A DNA stretch of 64,000 nucleotides from Sipunculus nudus (GCA_026874595.1 CM049309.1:94636723-94700722); one strand, 5' to 3'. Shown: positions 35,500 through 47,783, counted from the stretch's first letter. Made by a program: numbers and translations. Notes: generated by a model from the letters alone, not told the origin.

Positions 35500-37200
35500 C
35501 CTTTTGTTTTTGGTCATGATCGGTGAAAGGTCAAGGTCAGGGTCACCGAAAAACCTAAAATTTTTATTTTCTTCATATCTTCGTCAATAATAATCGTAGC
35601 CGCATAATCTGTAGCTCATTTTACTCCTCTTTATGTTAGCTTTCCAATTGCTATCAAAATTTTCCGGTCAATTGTTACCATGGTAACGTATTTTGGGGGG
35701 AAAATCGGAAAATTCGAAAATTTCACTCCAAATTTCTCATTTTTTAAGTTAGAGAGGTCTAGTTTTTTGCATTGTGTAGCATTTAATATGCTCTATGGAA
35801 AATTAATGCAAGTCTCGCTAAATCTCGTGCCATTTTTCGTCAAACGAGATTTTTCGAGATTTCATTAAATACGATTTTGAGGTGGCAGTTTTACAGCTAA
35901 CGTTCTAAAAGTGACATATTTTCTGTTTTTCTGTATTATCTCGAACTTGTTTTATCATTTTTCGAAAATAGCCACCAGGGGGCGTGGTACCGGAAACACT
36001 ACAACTTTTCATTTTTTCGCAATATCTAAAAAAATATTAAGCATATAACAATTTTCTTTGTCGCATCTAAAACTAGGATCATTGCCTTATTCCTTCCTAC
36101 ATATAGCCTTGTGCTGCCGTTACCATGGTTACCAAATTTTGGGGTTAAACTTGACGATCTGAAAATATGTAGTTTTTGGCTTCTATCTCGGTTAATATTT
36201 ATGCTTTAAGGGTCTAGTTTTTAGCATAAGGCTGCTTTCTCTTGGTTCTAAGCCATTTCATTGCAATTCTCATCAAATTTCGCTCGGTTTATTGCCAAAC
36301 GAGAAATTACGAGATTTCACAGAAATGCTTATAACTTGATCACGGTTAATGCTAAAATGGAGTAGTTTTCAGCATTTGGTAGTATTTCAGAAGCTGGACA
36401 TGATTACACTGCTAATCTCGCCACATCTCGTATCATCTCCCGCCAAACGAGAATATTTTAGATTTCAAACAAATGTCTTTATGTCGGTCATTTTCATGCT
36501 AGATATTTTATTTTTCTATTGTTCAAGAATCATTTGACTAGTTTTAAGTGAAAAAAGTGAATATCTCGTCATATCTCGCACCATTTCTTGTCAAACGAGA
36601 ACATGGGACCATTCAAAGAAACGCCTATAATTGTGTTATTTTTATGTGGAAGACTTATAGTTTTCAGCATTTGATAGCGTCTAACATTCTCGGTCACATT
36701 ATATGATTATATTGTAAGTTTCTTCGAATCTTGCATCGTTTTTCTTCAAATAAAAAAAGTACATCCAATTGCCATGACCATAAGCGATGGCAGTATGTGA
36801 TAGTAAATGTCGGCAGGGGCATTACATTTGACAGTTGGAGCTTTGTTCTATGGATGTGCGATGGTCCTTGAAAAGACACAATCCGGATTGATCCCACCTG
36901 TGCTTTTGGTGGTGGCCTCTTTTCATTCTTTGTATGGCCGCACTTTGAGGATTTCAATGCATTGAGAGCTTAATGACCTGTTGTAAAGGATAATCCCTTA
37001 AAAAAAAACAAAAAAAAAAAAAAAACAAAGAGAGAGGCTCCCCGAAATGTTACGGAATGCAGAGATAGTGTTGCTGGTAAGCACAATCACAACTATAATA
37101 TCAGGGACGGATCCCCGATTTGCAGTTGGGTGTGTCAAATCAGGGACGGATATCCGGTTTGCAATTAGGGGTAGGGGTTAAATATAAATTATACATCATA

Positions 37201-37262
<62 letters not shown>

Positions 37263-38315
37263 TACTAATAAAATTTCGCGAAGCTTACTTTTATCATTTT
37301 GGTAAATAACCACCCAGATGCCGCTGCAGTAATCATTATTGTACCATATCTCCAAAACTATAAACTGTGTCACAACTTTGATTGTAGCATCTGAAACTAG
37401 ATTTAATGCGTTTATCCTCTTGGTTACTCTTTCATATTCTTCCCTTACCATAGTGACCTTATGTAGGTTACAATTCATGAAATTCAAAGTATGAAGAATT
37501 ATTCGAATAGACTCCGGCTTATTTTATTCATGCTTTCAATTCTCTATGGCATAAGTACATGACCTTTTCTATTTTTCCTGTCTCTCGGTCTGTGTGTCTA
37601 CTCGTCTTCGACTTGCCTGTGACTTTTAAAAATCAACATAACCACACAAAGATATGCTTATGTTTTCCTAACAATAGGGGTTGGTCATTTGACCTGTTCC
37701 AAATGTTTTTTGCCTTTCTGCTGTTTGTTGTCTGTTAGTTTGACTTTCTAATTTCTACTTCCGGCAAGTCCCGACCTATGGTCGTCTAGTCTGTCTGCCT
37801 GTCTGTCCGATATCCCCACTCTACAAGCCACAATTTTGCACCAATCGCTCTAAAACTTATACATTTAGTGTAAAATCAATTCTCCTCGGAGCCTATTGTT
37901 TTAGATCATGATCGGTCAAAGGTCAAGGTCAGGGTCACTGAAAAACCTTAAAACGGTTTTTCCTTCATATCTTTGTAAATATTAAGCGTAGCGGCTTAAT
38001 CTTTAGCTCATTTTATTCCTCATTATATTACCTTTCCACATGTTAGCAAATATCTCTGGTCATACGTACCATAGTAACGTATTTTTGGGAAAAATTCATG
38101 GAATTCGATATTTTCCTTCCAAATTTTTCATTTTTAAAGCTAGAGAGGTCTTGTTTTTTGCATCGGATACTATTTGATACGTTCGATGATATGTGAATGC
38201 AAGTCTCGTAAAATCTCGCACAATTTCTCATTAAATGAGAGTTTTCGAGATTTCATTAAATATGACCTACAGGTCGCATTTTTTCAACAGTGGCTTCGAA
38301 AGTAATGTATTTTGT
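35500..38315 (+). repeat. Large palindrome, left arm
   Basis: This 2.8-kb arm matches 38757-42215 in inverse orientation. Landmarks pair in mirrored order: the GGTCA cluster (35521 and 37913 with 39137 and 42176), the ATT/AAT microsatellites (37201-37260 with 39841-39904), the GCCACCAGGGGGCG box (35971 with 41078), and the block CATCCAATTGCCATGACC (36764) with its inverse near 40300. The arms have diverged by substitutions and indels. Confidence 0.88.
37201..37260. repeat. (AAT)n microsatellite
   Basis: About 20 AAT/ATA trinucleotides. The mirrored place in the other arm has mixed ATT and AT repeats. Confidence 0.95.
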
Positions 38316-38756
38316 GTTATTTATAAATATCTCAAAAAGGTTTTTTCAATTTTTGGAAATAGTCACCAGGGGGCGTGGTACTTGAAACATTGTAACATAT
38401 CATTTTTCTGCAATATCTAAAAAAATATTAAACATGGGACAATTTTTATTGTCGTATCTAAAACTAGGATAATCGTCTTATTCCTCCGCACATGTAGCTT
38501 AGAGCTGCCGTTTCCATGGTAACCAAATTTTAGGGTATAACTTGGCAATCTGAAAATATGGAGTTTTTGGCTTCTATCTCGATTAATATTTATGTTTCAA
38601 GGGTCTCGTTTTCTGCATAAGGCTGCTTACCCTTGGTTCTAAGTCATTCAATTGCAAGTCTCTTCAAATCTCGCTCGGTTTATCGCAAAACGCGAAATTA
38701 CGAGATTTCACAGAAATGCTTATAACTTGGTCACCTTTTTGGCTAAAGAGGAGAAA
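38316..38756. repeat. Central spacer of the large palindrome
   Basis: This non-mirrored DNA between the arms continues the forward repeat copy. It includes the box GTCACCAGGGGGCGTGGTAC at 38363-38382. Confidence 0.75.
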
Positions 38757-39840
38757 TTACATATAATATATCACTTTCAAAGCCATTAATAAAAAATTGT
38801 GACCTCCAGGTCATATTAAATGAAATCTAAAAAAATCTCGTTTGACGAGAAATGGCACGAGATTCTACGAGATTTGTACTATATGATAAATACCTCATTG
38901 AAAACTACCTGATGCAAAAAAACAGACGTCTCTAGTACTAAAAATGGAAAAGTTGGAAAATAAATTCAAATTTTGTGATTTTTCCCCAAAAATACGTTAC
39001 CATAGTAACTATTGATCGGAATAATTTGCTGACATGTGGAAAGCTAACATAATGAAGAATAAAATGAGCTAAAGACTAAGCCGCTACGATTATAATTGAC
39101 AAAGATATGAAAGAAAAACCAAATTTAGGTTTTTTGGTGACCCTAACCTTGACCTTGGACCGATCATGGACAAAAACAATAGGCTTCAAGAGGAACCGAT
39201 TTTACACTTTTTCTATAAGTTTCAGAGCAATTGCTTAAAAACTGTGGCCTCTAGCGCGTGTACATAAATCCAAACAAACAGACAGACAAACAAACTAGAC
39301 GAGCATAGGTCGAGAACTTGCCGGAAATAGAAATAAGAAAGTCAAACTAACAGACAACAAGCAGCAGAAAGGCAGGGAACATTTGGAACTGGTCTAATGA
39401 ACTACCCCTATTGTTGGGGAAACAGATGCACATCTTCATGTGGTTATGTTGATTTTTAAAAGTCACAGGCAAGTCGAAGACGAGTAGACACACAGACCGA
39501 GAGACAGGAAAAATAGAAAAGGTCATGTACTTATGCCATAGAGAATTGAAAGCATGAATAAAATAAGCCGGAGTCTATTCGAATAAATCTTCATATTTGG
39601 AATTTCAAGAATTGTAACCTATATTAGGTCACCATGGTAAGGAAAGAATATGACAGTCACCAAAAGGATAAAATCATTAAATCTAGTTTCACATGCTGCA
39701 ATCAAAGTTGTGACACAATTTATAGTTTTGGGGATATAGCACAATAATGATTACTGCAGCGCCATCTGGTGGTTATTTTCCAAAATGATAAAAGTGAGCT
39801 TCGAGATATTGTATAATTATGTTTATATTATTTTTATGTC

Positions 39841-39866
39841 ATTATTATTACTATTATTATTATTTT

Positions 39867-39904
<38 letters not shown>
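39841..39904. repeat. (ATT)n and (AT)n microsatellites
   Basis: ATT-rich repeats are followed by about 18 perfect AT units at 39869-39904. Confidence 0.95.
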
Positions 39905-39908
<4 letters not shown>

Positions 39909-41384
39909 TAAATTTAACCCTTACCCCCAATTGCAAACCGTTTATCCGTCCCTGATTTGACACAGCCAATGGCAAAACCGGGAATCGGTCCCTGATATTA
40001 TAGTTGTGATTGTGTTTACCATCAACTAAATCTCTGCATTCAGTTTCATTTCAGGGGAGCCTCTCTCTTTGTTTTCTAAAGGGATTACCCTTTAGAACAG
40101 GTCATTAAGCTCTCAGTGCAGTGAAATCCTCAAAGTGCGTTCATACAAAGCATGAAAAGAGGCCATAACCAAAGCACAGGTGGGATCAATCCCAATTGTG
40201 TCGTTTCACGGACCATCGCACACCCATAGAACAATGCTCCAACTGTCAAATATAATGCCCCTGCCAACATTTACTATCACATACTGCCGCCACTTGGTCA
40301 TGGCAACTGGATGTACTTTCTTTATTTCAAGAAAAACGGTGCAAGTTTTGAAGAAACTTACAATATAATCACATAATGTGTCCGAGAGTGTTAGACGCTA
40401 TCAATTGCTAAAAATTATAGGTCTTCAGCATAAAAACAACAGAATTATAGGCGTCCCTTTGAATGGTCCCATGTTCTCGTTTGACAAGAAATGGTGCGAG
40501 ACATGACGAGATATTCACTTTGTTACTTAAAACTAATCAAGCGATTCTTGAACAACAGAAATATAAAATCTCTAGCATTAAAATGACCGAGATATAGACA
40601 TTTGTTCGAAATCACGAATATTCTCTTTTGGCAAGAGATGATACGAGATATGGTGAGATTTGCGGTTTAACCATGTTCAGCTTCTGAAATGCTACCAAAT
40701 GCTGAAAACTACTACTCTTTACCATAAAAGGTGATCGAGTTATAAGCATTTCTGTGAAATCTCGTATTTTCTCATTTTTTGGAAAATCAAGCTAGATTTG
40801 ACGAGACTTGCAAATGAATGACTTAGAATCAAGGGAATGCTACCTTGGTAAAACACTAGACTTCTGTAGTATAAATTTAACAGAAATAGAAGCAAAAAAC
40901 TCCATATTTTCAGATGCCAAGTTTTACCCCATTTTGGTAACCATGGTAGCCGCAGCACAAATCTACATGTGCAGAGGAAAAAGACATTGATCCTAGTTTT
41001 AGGTACGATAATAAAAATTGTGACATGTTTAATATTTTTTTAGATATTGCAGAAAATGATATGTTACAGTGTTTCACGTACCACGCCCCTGGTGGCTATT
41101 TCAGAAAAATGAAAAAACAATTTCGAGATTTTTATAAATTACACAAAATACATCACTTTCAAAGCCATTGTTCTAAAATTTCGAATTCTAGGTCATATTT
41201 AAGGAAATCTCGAAAGATCTCGTTTGTCGAGAAGATTCTACGAGACTTTATATTGTATGATAAACATCTCATTAAATAATACCTAATGCAAAAAACCAGA
41301 CGTCTCTTGCTTTTAAAATGGCAAAATTAGAAAAAAATTTTAAATTTCCATGAATTTTTTCCCAAAATACATACCCATGGAAAC

Positions 41385-42098
41385 AGCAAAATTGAACAAT
41401 TTTGTAAAGGCGCTAGTCGCCATCTTGTCGCGAAAATTGTCTCAGGCACATAACTCCTAAAATCGTGAACGATACCAATGCAATCATTGTTGAAAAGGTA
41501 TACACTCATAGCCTCCAAGGTTTCTCATCGTATATAAAACAACATTATATAAAAAAAATTATCAAACTGGATGTCACATACCTAACTGTTACGTGTGCAG
41601 TCGCACTTAATTATATAATTTTCATATTTAGCATTATAATTTTTTAATCACAGAATTTATTAATTGCTATAGGCTTCTCATTCTTCTACTCGATACTCCA
41701 TAGTATGATAATGTGGAAGTATCACATTATGATAATATTCTTATTGTTTCGTTTTATATATTATGTATTCTCTTTTTCTTAGTTTATGGTTTATTTTCAC
41801 GGAGCTGATGAATGAAAACATATCATTAGTTATAATCAGCAGATGAGATCCATGTTGCATTGAATTTTTATTTATATGTGCATTAATATAAACTATTTTA
41901 CACCGAAGTACGAACATATTCTCCGCCATGATATGGGTGGCCACTGCGCCAGCGGAAGTGATCCTTCCTTAGTAGTGGTCTCCTGACGAACAGTTTTTGC
42001 ACACTCAGTTATGTTTCAATATTACATATGTATATCACACATTTGCGTTATGTTAATTTATTTCTCGTCAAATAAACAGTTCTGAGTTCTGAGTTCTA
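41385..42098 (+). mobile_element. Probable retroelement-type insertion in palindrome right arm
   Basis: About 700 bp absent from the mirrored left arm, replacing about 70 bp there. The right end has AATAAA near 42070, then the short tandem tail GTTCTGAGTTCTGAGTTCTA. A polyadenylation-like signal followed by short 3' repeats is typical of some non-LTR elements and SINEs, which suggests a 3' end in the plus orientation. No reverse transcriptase motif is seen inside, so the class is unproven. Confidence 0.5.
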
Positions 42099-42239
42099 AA
42101 TGAGCTATAGTTTGACTGTCTTTGTAAATTATTGACGAAGATATGCAGAAAAAAAAACCGTCTTTAGATTTTTTGCTGACCCTGGCCTTGACCTTTGACG
42201 GATCATGACCAAAAACAACAGACACCGAGGGTTACAAGA

Positions 42240-43965
42240 CAGACTGACAGGGAACATTTAGATCTGATCAAATGAAAAACCCCTATCATGGGGGAAATAG
42301 AAACACATCTTTATGTGGTTTGGCTGATTTTCAAAAGTTGCAGATGAGTAGACAGACGAACAGACAGACAGACGGAAAAACTCTAAGTGAGGGCCATGTA
42401 ATCGTGCCATAGTGTATGGAAAGCATGAATAAAATAAGCCCCAGTCTATAGGAATAAATCTCCATATTTTTAATTTCAAGAATTGTAACATATATTAGGT
42501 CACCATGGTAATGGAAGAATATGACACGAGGATAAACGCATTAAATCTAGTTTTTACCTGCTGCAATCAATGTTGTGACACTGTCTATAGTGTTGGAGAT
42601 ATGGCACAGTAATGATTGCTGCAGCGCCATCTGGCTGCTATTTTCTAAAAGGAAAAAAAAATAAGTTTCGAGATATTTTATTTTTATTGTATATATTTGA
42701 TGTAAAATTAAAATTTAACCCCTGCCCGCCAAACGAGAATATTCCAGATTTCGAACAAATGTCTATATCTCGGTCATTTTAATGCTAGAGATTTTATTTT
42801 TCTATAATGCTGTCATTTTTTACACTACAGACATATAGTTTTCAGCATTTGACAGCGTCTGACACTCTCAGTCACGTTATGTGATTATATAGCAATTCTC
42901 GTCAAATCTCGCCTCGTTTTTATCAAATGATGAAGATACATCCAATTGCCGTGAGCACAAGTGGCTTCAGGGTTGACCGGTAAGAGCCGGCAAGGCCATT
43001 ACAGTTGCATGTTGGCGTGCGCGGTCGTCCTTGAATCTCATAAAGCAGCATTAATTAGAGGACAAAAGCCGCTAAATCGAATTGAACACACCTGTAATTT
43101 TAATTGTGTCCCCTTGTGCGGCCACTTGTGTTGCCAGGAACCACTGGCAAATCTTTCAAACCGGGGACGGATCCCCAATTTTGAAGTTGGGTGTGTCAAA
43201 ATGTGGGCGGATCCCTGGTTTAGCAGTTGGGGGGCAGGGGTTCAATTTTAATTATACATCAAATATATATAATAAAAAATAAAATATCTCGAAACTTATT
43301 TTTTCCTTTAAGAAAATAGCCGCCAGATGGCGCTGCAACAATCATTATTGTGCCATATCTCCAAAACTATACACACTGTCACAACATTGATTGCAGCATC
43401 TGATACTAGATTTAATGCGTTTATCCTCCTGGAAACTCTGGCATATTCTGCAGAGGTTAAATTTTAATTATACATAAAAAAATATATAATAATAATAAAA
43501 ATATCTGGGAACTTAATTATTTTCCTTTTTAGAAAATATCCGCCAGATGGCGCTGCAGCAATCATTATTGTGCCATATCTCCAAAACTATAGACAGTGTC
43601 ACAACATTGATTGCAGTATCTGAATCTAGATTTAATGGGTTTATCCCCATGGGGACTCTGTCATATTCTTCCATTACCATGGTGACCTAATAAAGGTTTC
43701 AATTCTTGAAATTCAAAATAAGAATAAAGATTTATTCTTATAGACTGTGGCTTATTTTATTCATGCTTTCCATTCTCTATGACATGATTCCATGGCCCTC
43801 ACTTGGAGTTTTTCCGACTGTCTGTCTGTTTATCTGTCTACTCATCTGCGACTTTTGAAAATCAGCCAAACCACATAAAGATGTGTTTCTAGCTATTTCC
43901 TCCATGATAGGGATTTTTCATTTAATCAGATCCAAATGTTCCCTGTCTTTCTGCTTTGTAGCTGT
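42240..43965. repeat. Second, smaller palindrome
   Basis: The arms at about 42240-42720 and 43485-43965 mirror each other: the GGTTTGGCTGATTTTCAAAA block near 42317 pairs with its inverse near 43857, and the GCGCCATCTGG box at 42624 pairs with CCGCCAGATGGCGC at 43540. The spacer (42720-43485) is a forward copy of material like 36438-37190, plus an extra partial copy of the right arm start at 43261-43470. Confidence 0.8.
43261..43690 (+). repeat. Local tandem duplication of about 215 bp
   Basis: AAAATAGCCGCCAGATGGCG at 43313 and a close relative at 43533 begin two neighbouring copies that share the CAATCATTATTGTGCCATAT block and the sequence after it. Confidence 0.8.
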
Positions 43966-44559
43966 CCGTCTGTTTCGCTGTCTTATTTCCGGCCACTTCC
44001 GGCGAGCGTTCGACCTCTGGTCGTCTAGTCTGTTTGTCTGTCTGTTGCCTCTCTACAGGTCGCAATTTTGCAGCAATCGCTTTCAAACTTACACAGTTCA
44101 TTGAAAATTTAAAATGAACCTATTGTTTTTGGTCAATATAGGTCAAAGGTCAAGGTCTAGGTCATCAAAAAGTATACAAAACGGTTTTTTCTTCACATCT
44201 TTGTCACTGTTAGTCGTATTTACTTCAACTGTAGCTCATTTTAATCGTCATTCCATGGCCTGTCTTCTGGTGTGTAGCCGACTTAATTTGCGGTTACCAT
44301 GGTAACGCATTTTCGGTAAAAAGTGCTGATATTTGAAAAAAAGTGTTCTCTTTTCTAACTTTGTCAGTTTTAAAGCTACAGAGGTCTAGTTTTATTGCAT
44401 CAGGTAGCATACAAGTAGTGTTATTTGATTATATTAAAAGTCTCGCGATATCTTGTGTAATATCTCGTCAAACGAGATATTTCAAGATATCGCTTAGTGA
44501 TAGCCTAGAGTCCACAGGTATGCAGAAATCATTTTGAAACTGATATATCTCATGTCTGA

Positions 44560-46620
44560 CACTCATATCTAGAAACAGATTTTTCATTTTCCGGATATGG
44601 CTGCTAGGGGGCGCTGCACCTGAACCTCCCGAACATATCATTTATTGGACATATCCCCAAAACTATAAACCTCAGTTACAGAAACTATAGCTTGGTTTCT
44701 TCCACTTGGTCTTCTCCATAACCTGGAAAAGTCATCTGGTCTAAATTTTGTGTCACTTTGTCAGTATGTCTGTCTGTTTGTCAGTTGTCCTCACATACGC
44801 CTGTTGCTGGTTCATCGCCTATATAGCATTCTACAGGCCACAGTTTGGAAGGAATCCTTTTGAAACTGGTACATGTAGTGTCTTTCACTTATATCTCGAA
44901 ATGAATCTTTCATTTTCCGAATATGGACGCTAGGGGGCGCTGCACATGACCCTCCGTAACATATCATTGTTTTATCCATATCTCCATAACTATAATTCTT
45001 AATTAAAGAAACTATGACTTATTTTCTTCCTCCGGGTATTCTTCATAAATTGGTCAAGTCATCTTGTCTCAAGCTTGTGTTACCTTGTCAGTATGTCTGT
45101 CTGTTTGACAGTTGTCCTAAAATTTGCCTGTTTGCTGGTTCTTGTGTCTTACATATACCATTCTTTCGGCCAGTTTTGAAGGAATCCTTTTTGAAACTGG
45201 TACATGTAAATTCTTGCACTTATATCTGGAAACAAATTCTTCATGGTTCTGGCCGCTAAGGGGCGCTGCAGTCAACGAATTTTAACATATCTTGTTTCGG
45301 CCAAAACTATAAATCTTTAGTACATAAATTATAGCAAATTTTCTTCCCCTTAGACTTTTCCATAAATTGGTTAAGTCATCTGGTCTCAACCTTGTGTCAC
45401 TTTGTCAGTATGATTGTTTGTCAGTTGTCCTCGAGGTTTGCCTGCTTGCTGGTGCTTGCATGTTATATATAGCAATCTACAAGACTCGGTTTTGCAAGAA
45501 TCCTTCTGAAACTGGTACATCTTATGTCTTGCTATAATATCTAGGATTGGATTTTTCAATTTCTGGATATGGCTGCTAGGGGGTACTGCAGTCCAACCAT
45601 TTCACCATATAATTTTTTTCGCCATATCTCCAAAACTTAAGATTTTTATCGCATAAATTATAGTTTATTTATTTTCTCTGGGTCTTCGGCATATTCTGGT
45701 TACGTCATCTTGTCTCAGCCTTGTGGCACCTTGTCAGTAAGTCTGTCTGTTTGTCAGTTGTCCTCAAATTCGCCTGCTTGCTGGTTCTTCGCCTATAGCA
45801 TTCTATAGGCCACAGTTTGGAAGGAATCCTTTTGAAACTGGTACATGTTATGTCTTTAACTAATATCTCAAAACTTATTTTTCATTTTCTGGATATGGCC
45901 GCTAAGAGGCGCTGCACTCGACCCTCATCTACACATCATTTTTTAGCTTTACCTCCATAACTATACACCTCAATTACAGAAACTATGGCTTATTTTCTTC
46001 CTCTGGTTCTTCTTGATAACCTGAGTAAGGCAACTGGTCTCATTCTTGTGTCACTTTGTCAGTATGTCTGTCTGTTTGTTAGTTGTCCTCAAATTCACCT
46101 GCTTGCTGGTTCTTGCATCTCACATATAGCATTCCACAGGCCACAGTTTTGAAAGAATCCTTTTGGAACTACAGTAGTACATATTATGTTTTACACTTGA
46201 AATGTTTTTTTCATTTTTCAGACATGGCCGCTAGGAGGCGCTGCACTTAACCCTCACCTACATATCATTTTTTAGCCATATATCCATAACTAAAGATTTT
46301 TATTGCATAAATTATAGCTTATTTACATCCCCTGGGTCTTCTCCATATTCTGGTTACGTCATCTTGTCTCGCCCTTGTTGCACCTTGTCCGTATGTCTGT
46401 CTGTTTGTCAGTTGTCCTCAAATTCGCCTGCTTGCTGGTTCTTCACCTATAGCATTCTATAGGCCACAGTTTGGAAGGAATCCTTTTGAAACTGGTACAT
46501 CTAATGTCTTGCAATAATATCTAGATAGTTCTGGGTATGGTGGCTGGGGACGCTGCAGTCAAACCACTTAAATATATCAATGTTGGCCTATAGTTGGCCA
46601 GACTGCTTAATTGTAGCTTG
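44560..46620 (+). repeat. 325-bp tandem array, about six units
   Basis: The box GTCTGTTTGTCAGTTGTCCT recurs near 44771, 45097, 45413, 45747, 46067 and 46397, a period of about 325 bp. Each unit also has GGCCACAGTTTGGAAGGAAT or a variant, a GGAATCCTTTTGAAACTGGT box, and one CTCF-like box (44597, 44922, 45251, 45569, 45895, 46224 and a decayed one at 46536). There is no long coding frame. Confidence 0.88.
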
Positions 46621-46700
46621 TTTTCTTCCATTTCTTCATTGCTCGTTAACAATTTGTTTCCACATCATTTTCGGCAAGCGCTCGACTATGGTCGTCTAGT

Positions 46701-47580
46701 TTGTTTTTGTATAAAAATTGGTGTCCAGTCACAGACGCACTGGTTGTAGCCGTAGCTGTACCTGACGTCTGTTGGTGAGACTACAGTACTCTTTAGTCGA
46801 ATCTAGTGAGTCTGTGTTGGTGTGTTCTTCAATACTCGCCAAGACCTAACAAATAACCAGTCCGGAATACTCAGGATATATAGAGATAAAGCTCTATTAG
46901 TTCCTGGCTTTGATTGATGCAACACTTAGGACTAAACAAGTTAACAGAAAGTGTTTGATATTATCCTGTTTACACTTATTGAATTCAGAAAAATGGATAA
47001 ATTAGCGTTTATCCAATTTAATAACCTTGTAACATTACGTTAAATTAACATAAATGCTAATCTGGATAAATATATTAATAAGGTTTATCAATATATTGAC
47101 AATATATATGCTTGATGTCCAATTGGCAAGTTCCTCAAGGTTGATGTTTCACTATTGTCAGCAGCCCCTATAGGCTACAGTACTCTTCAGTCGAATCTAG
47201 TGAGTCTGTGTTGGTGTGTTCTTCAATACTCACCGAGGCCTAACAAATAACCAGTCCGGATTACTCTGACTTTGATTGGTGCAACACTTAGGACTTAACA
47301 AAGGTAACAGACAGTGTTTAACTTTACTCGGATAAAACTTGTTGAATCCAGGACAATTGATAAATTTGGGTTTATTCAATTTTATCCGGTTTATACAGGA
47401 TTAAACTGGACCAAACTTAGAATCACCGTGTAAAATGAAATTAAATTAACATAAATGCTTATCTGGATAAATTTGTTAATAAGGTTTACCAATATATTGA
47501 CAATATATAATTTCATTCCTCTGAAATATAGGAGCGGTGTCACCGCAACTCGTATACGGATGCTATTTGGTAAAACATAC
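46701..47580. repeat. About 390-bp tandem duplication and short spacer
   Basis: CTACAGTACTCTTTAGTCGA (46781) recurs as CTACAGTACTCTTCAGTCGA (47175), an offset of 394 bp. The match continues through ACCAGTCCGGA and on to the AATATATTGACAATATAT block near 47085 and 47495. Two diverged direct copies are present; no gene is supported. Confidence 0.85.
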
Positions 47581-47730
47581 ACAGACAGACACGAACGCAC
47601 CCACGTCCACACAAATACACACACAAACATATATATACACCTTCACAAACTAACACACACACAGATACACCTATCTACAAACGCACACACAAACAAACAC
47701 GCCCCACATATGTATGTGTATATATATATC

Positions 47731-47781
<51 letters not shown>
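47581..47781. repeat. CA-rich tract followed by (TA)n
   Basis: Imperfect CA/ACAC-rich DNA (47581-47702) leads into TA repeats, perfect from about 47740 to 47781. Confidence 0.9.

Positions 47782-47783
<2 letters not shown>

Larger units (their letters stand above)
38757..42215 (-). repeat. Large palindrome, right arm
   Basis: The inverse of 35500-38315, interrupted by a non-matching insert at about 41385-42098. Without that insert the arm is about 2.75 kb, close to the left arm. The whole foldback spans about 6.7 kb. Confidence 0.88.
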
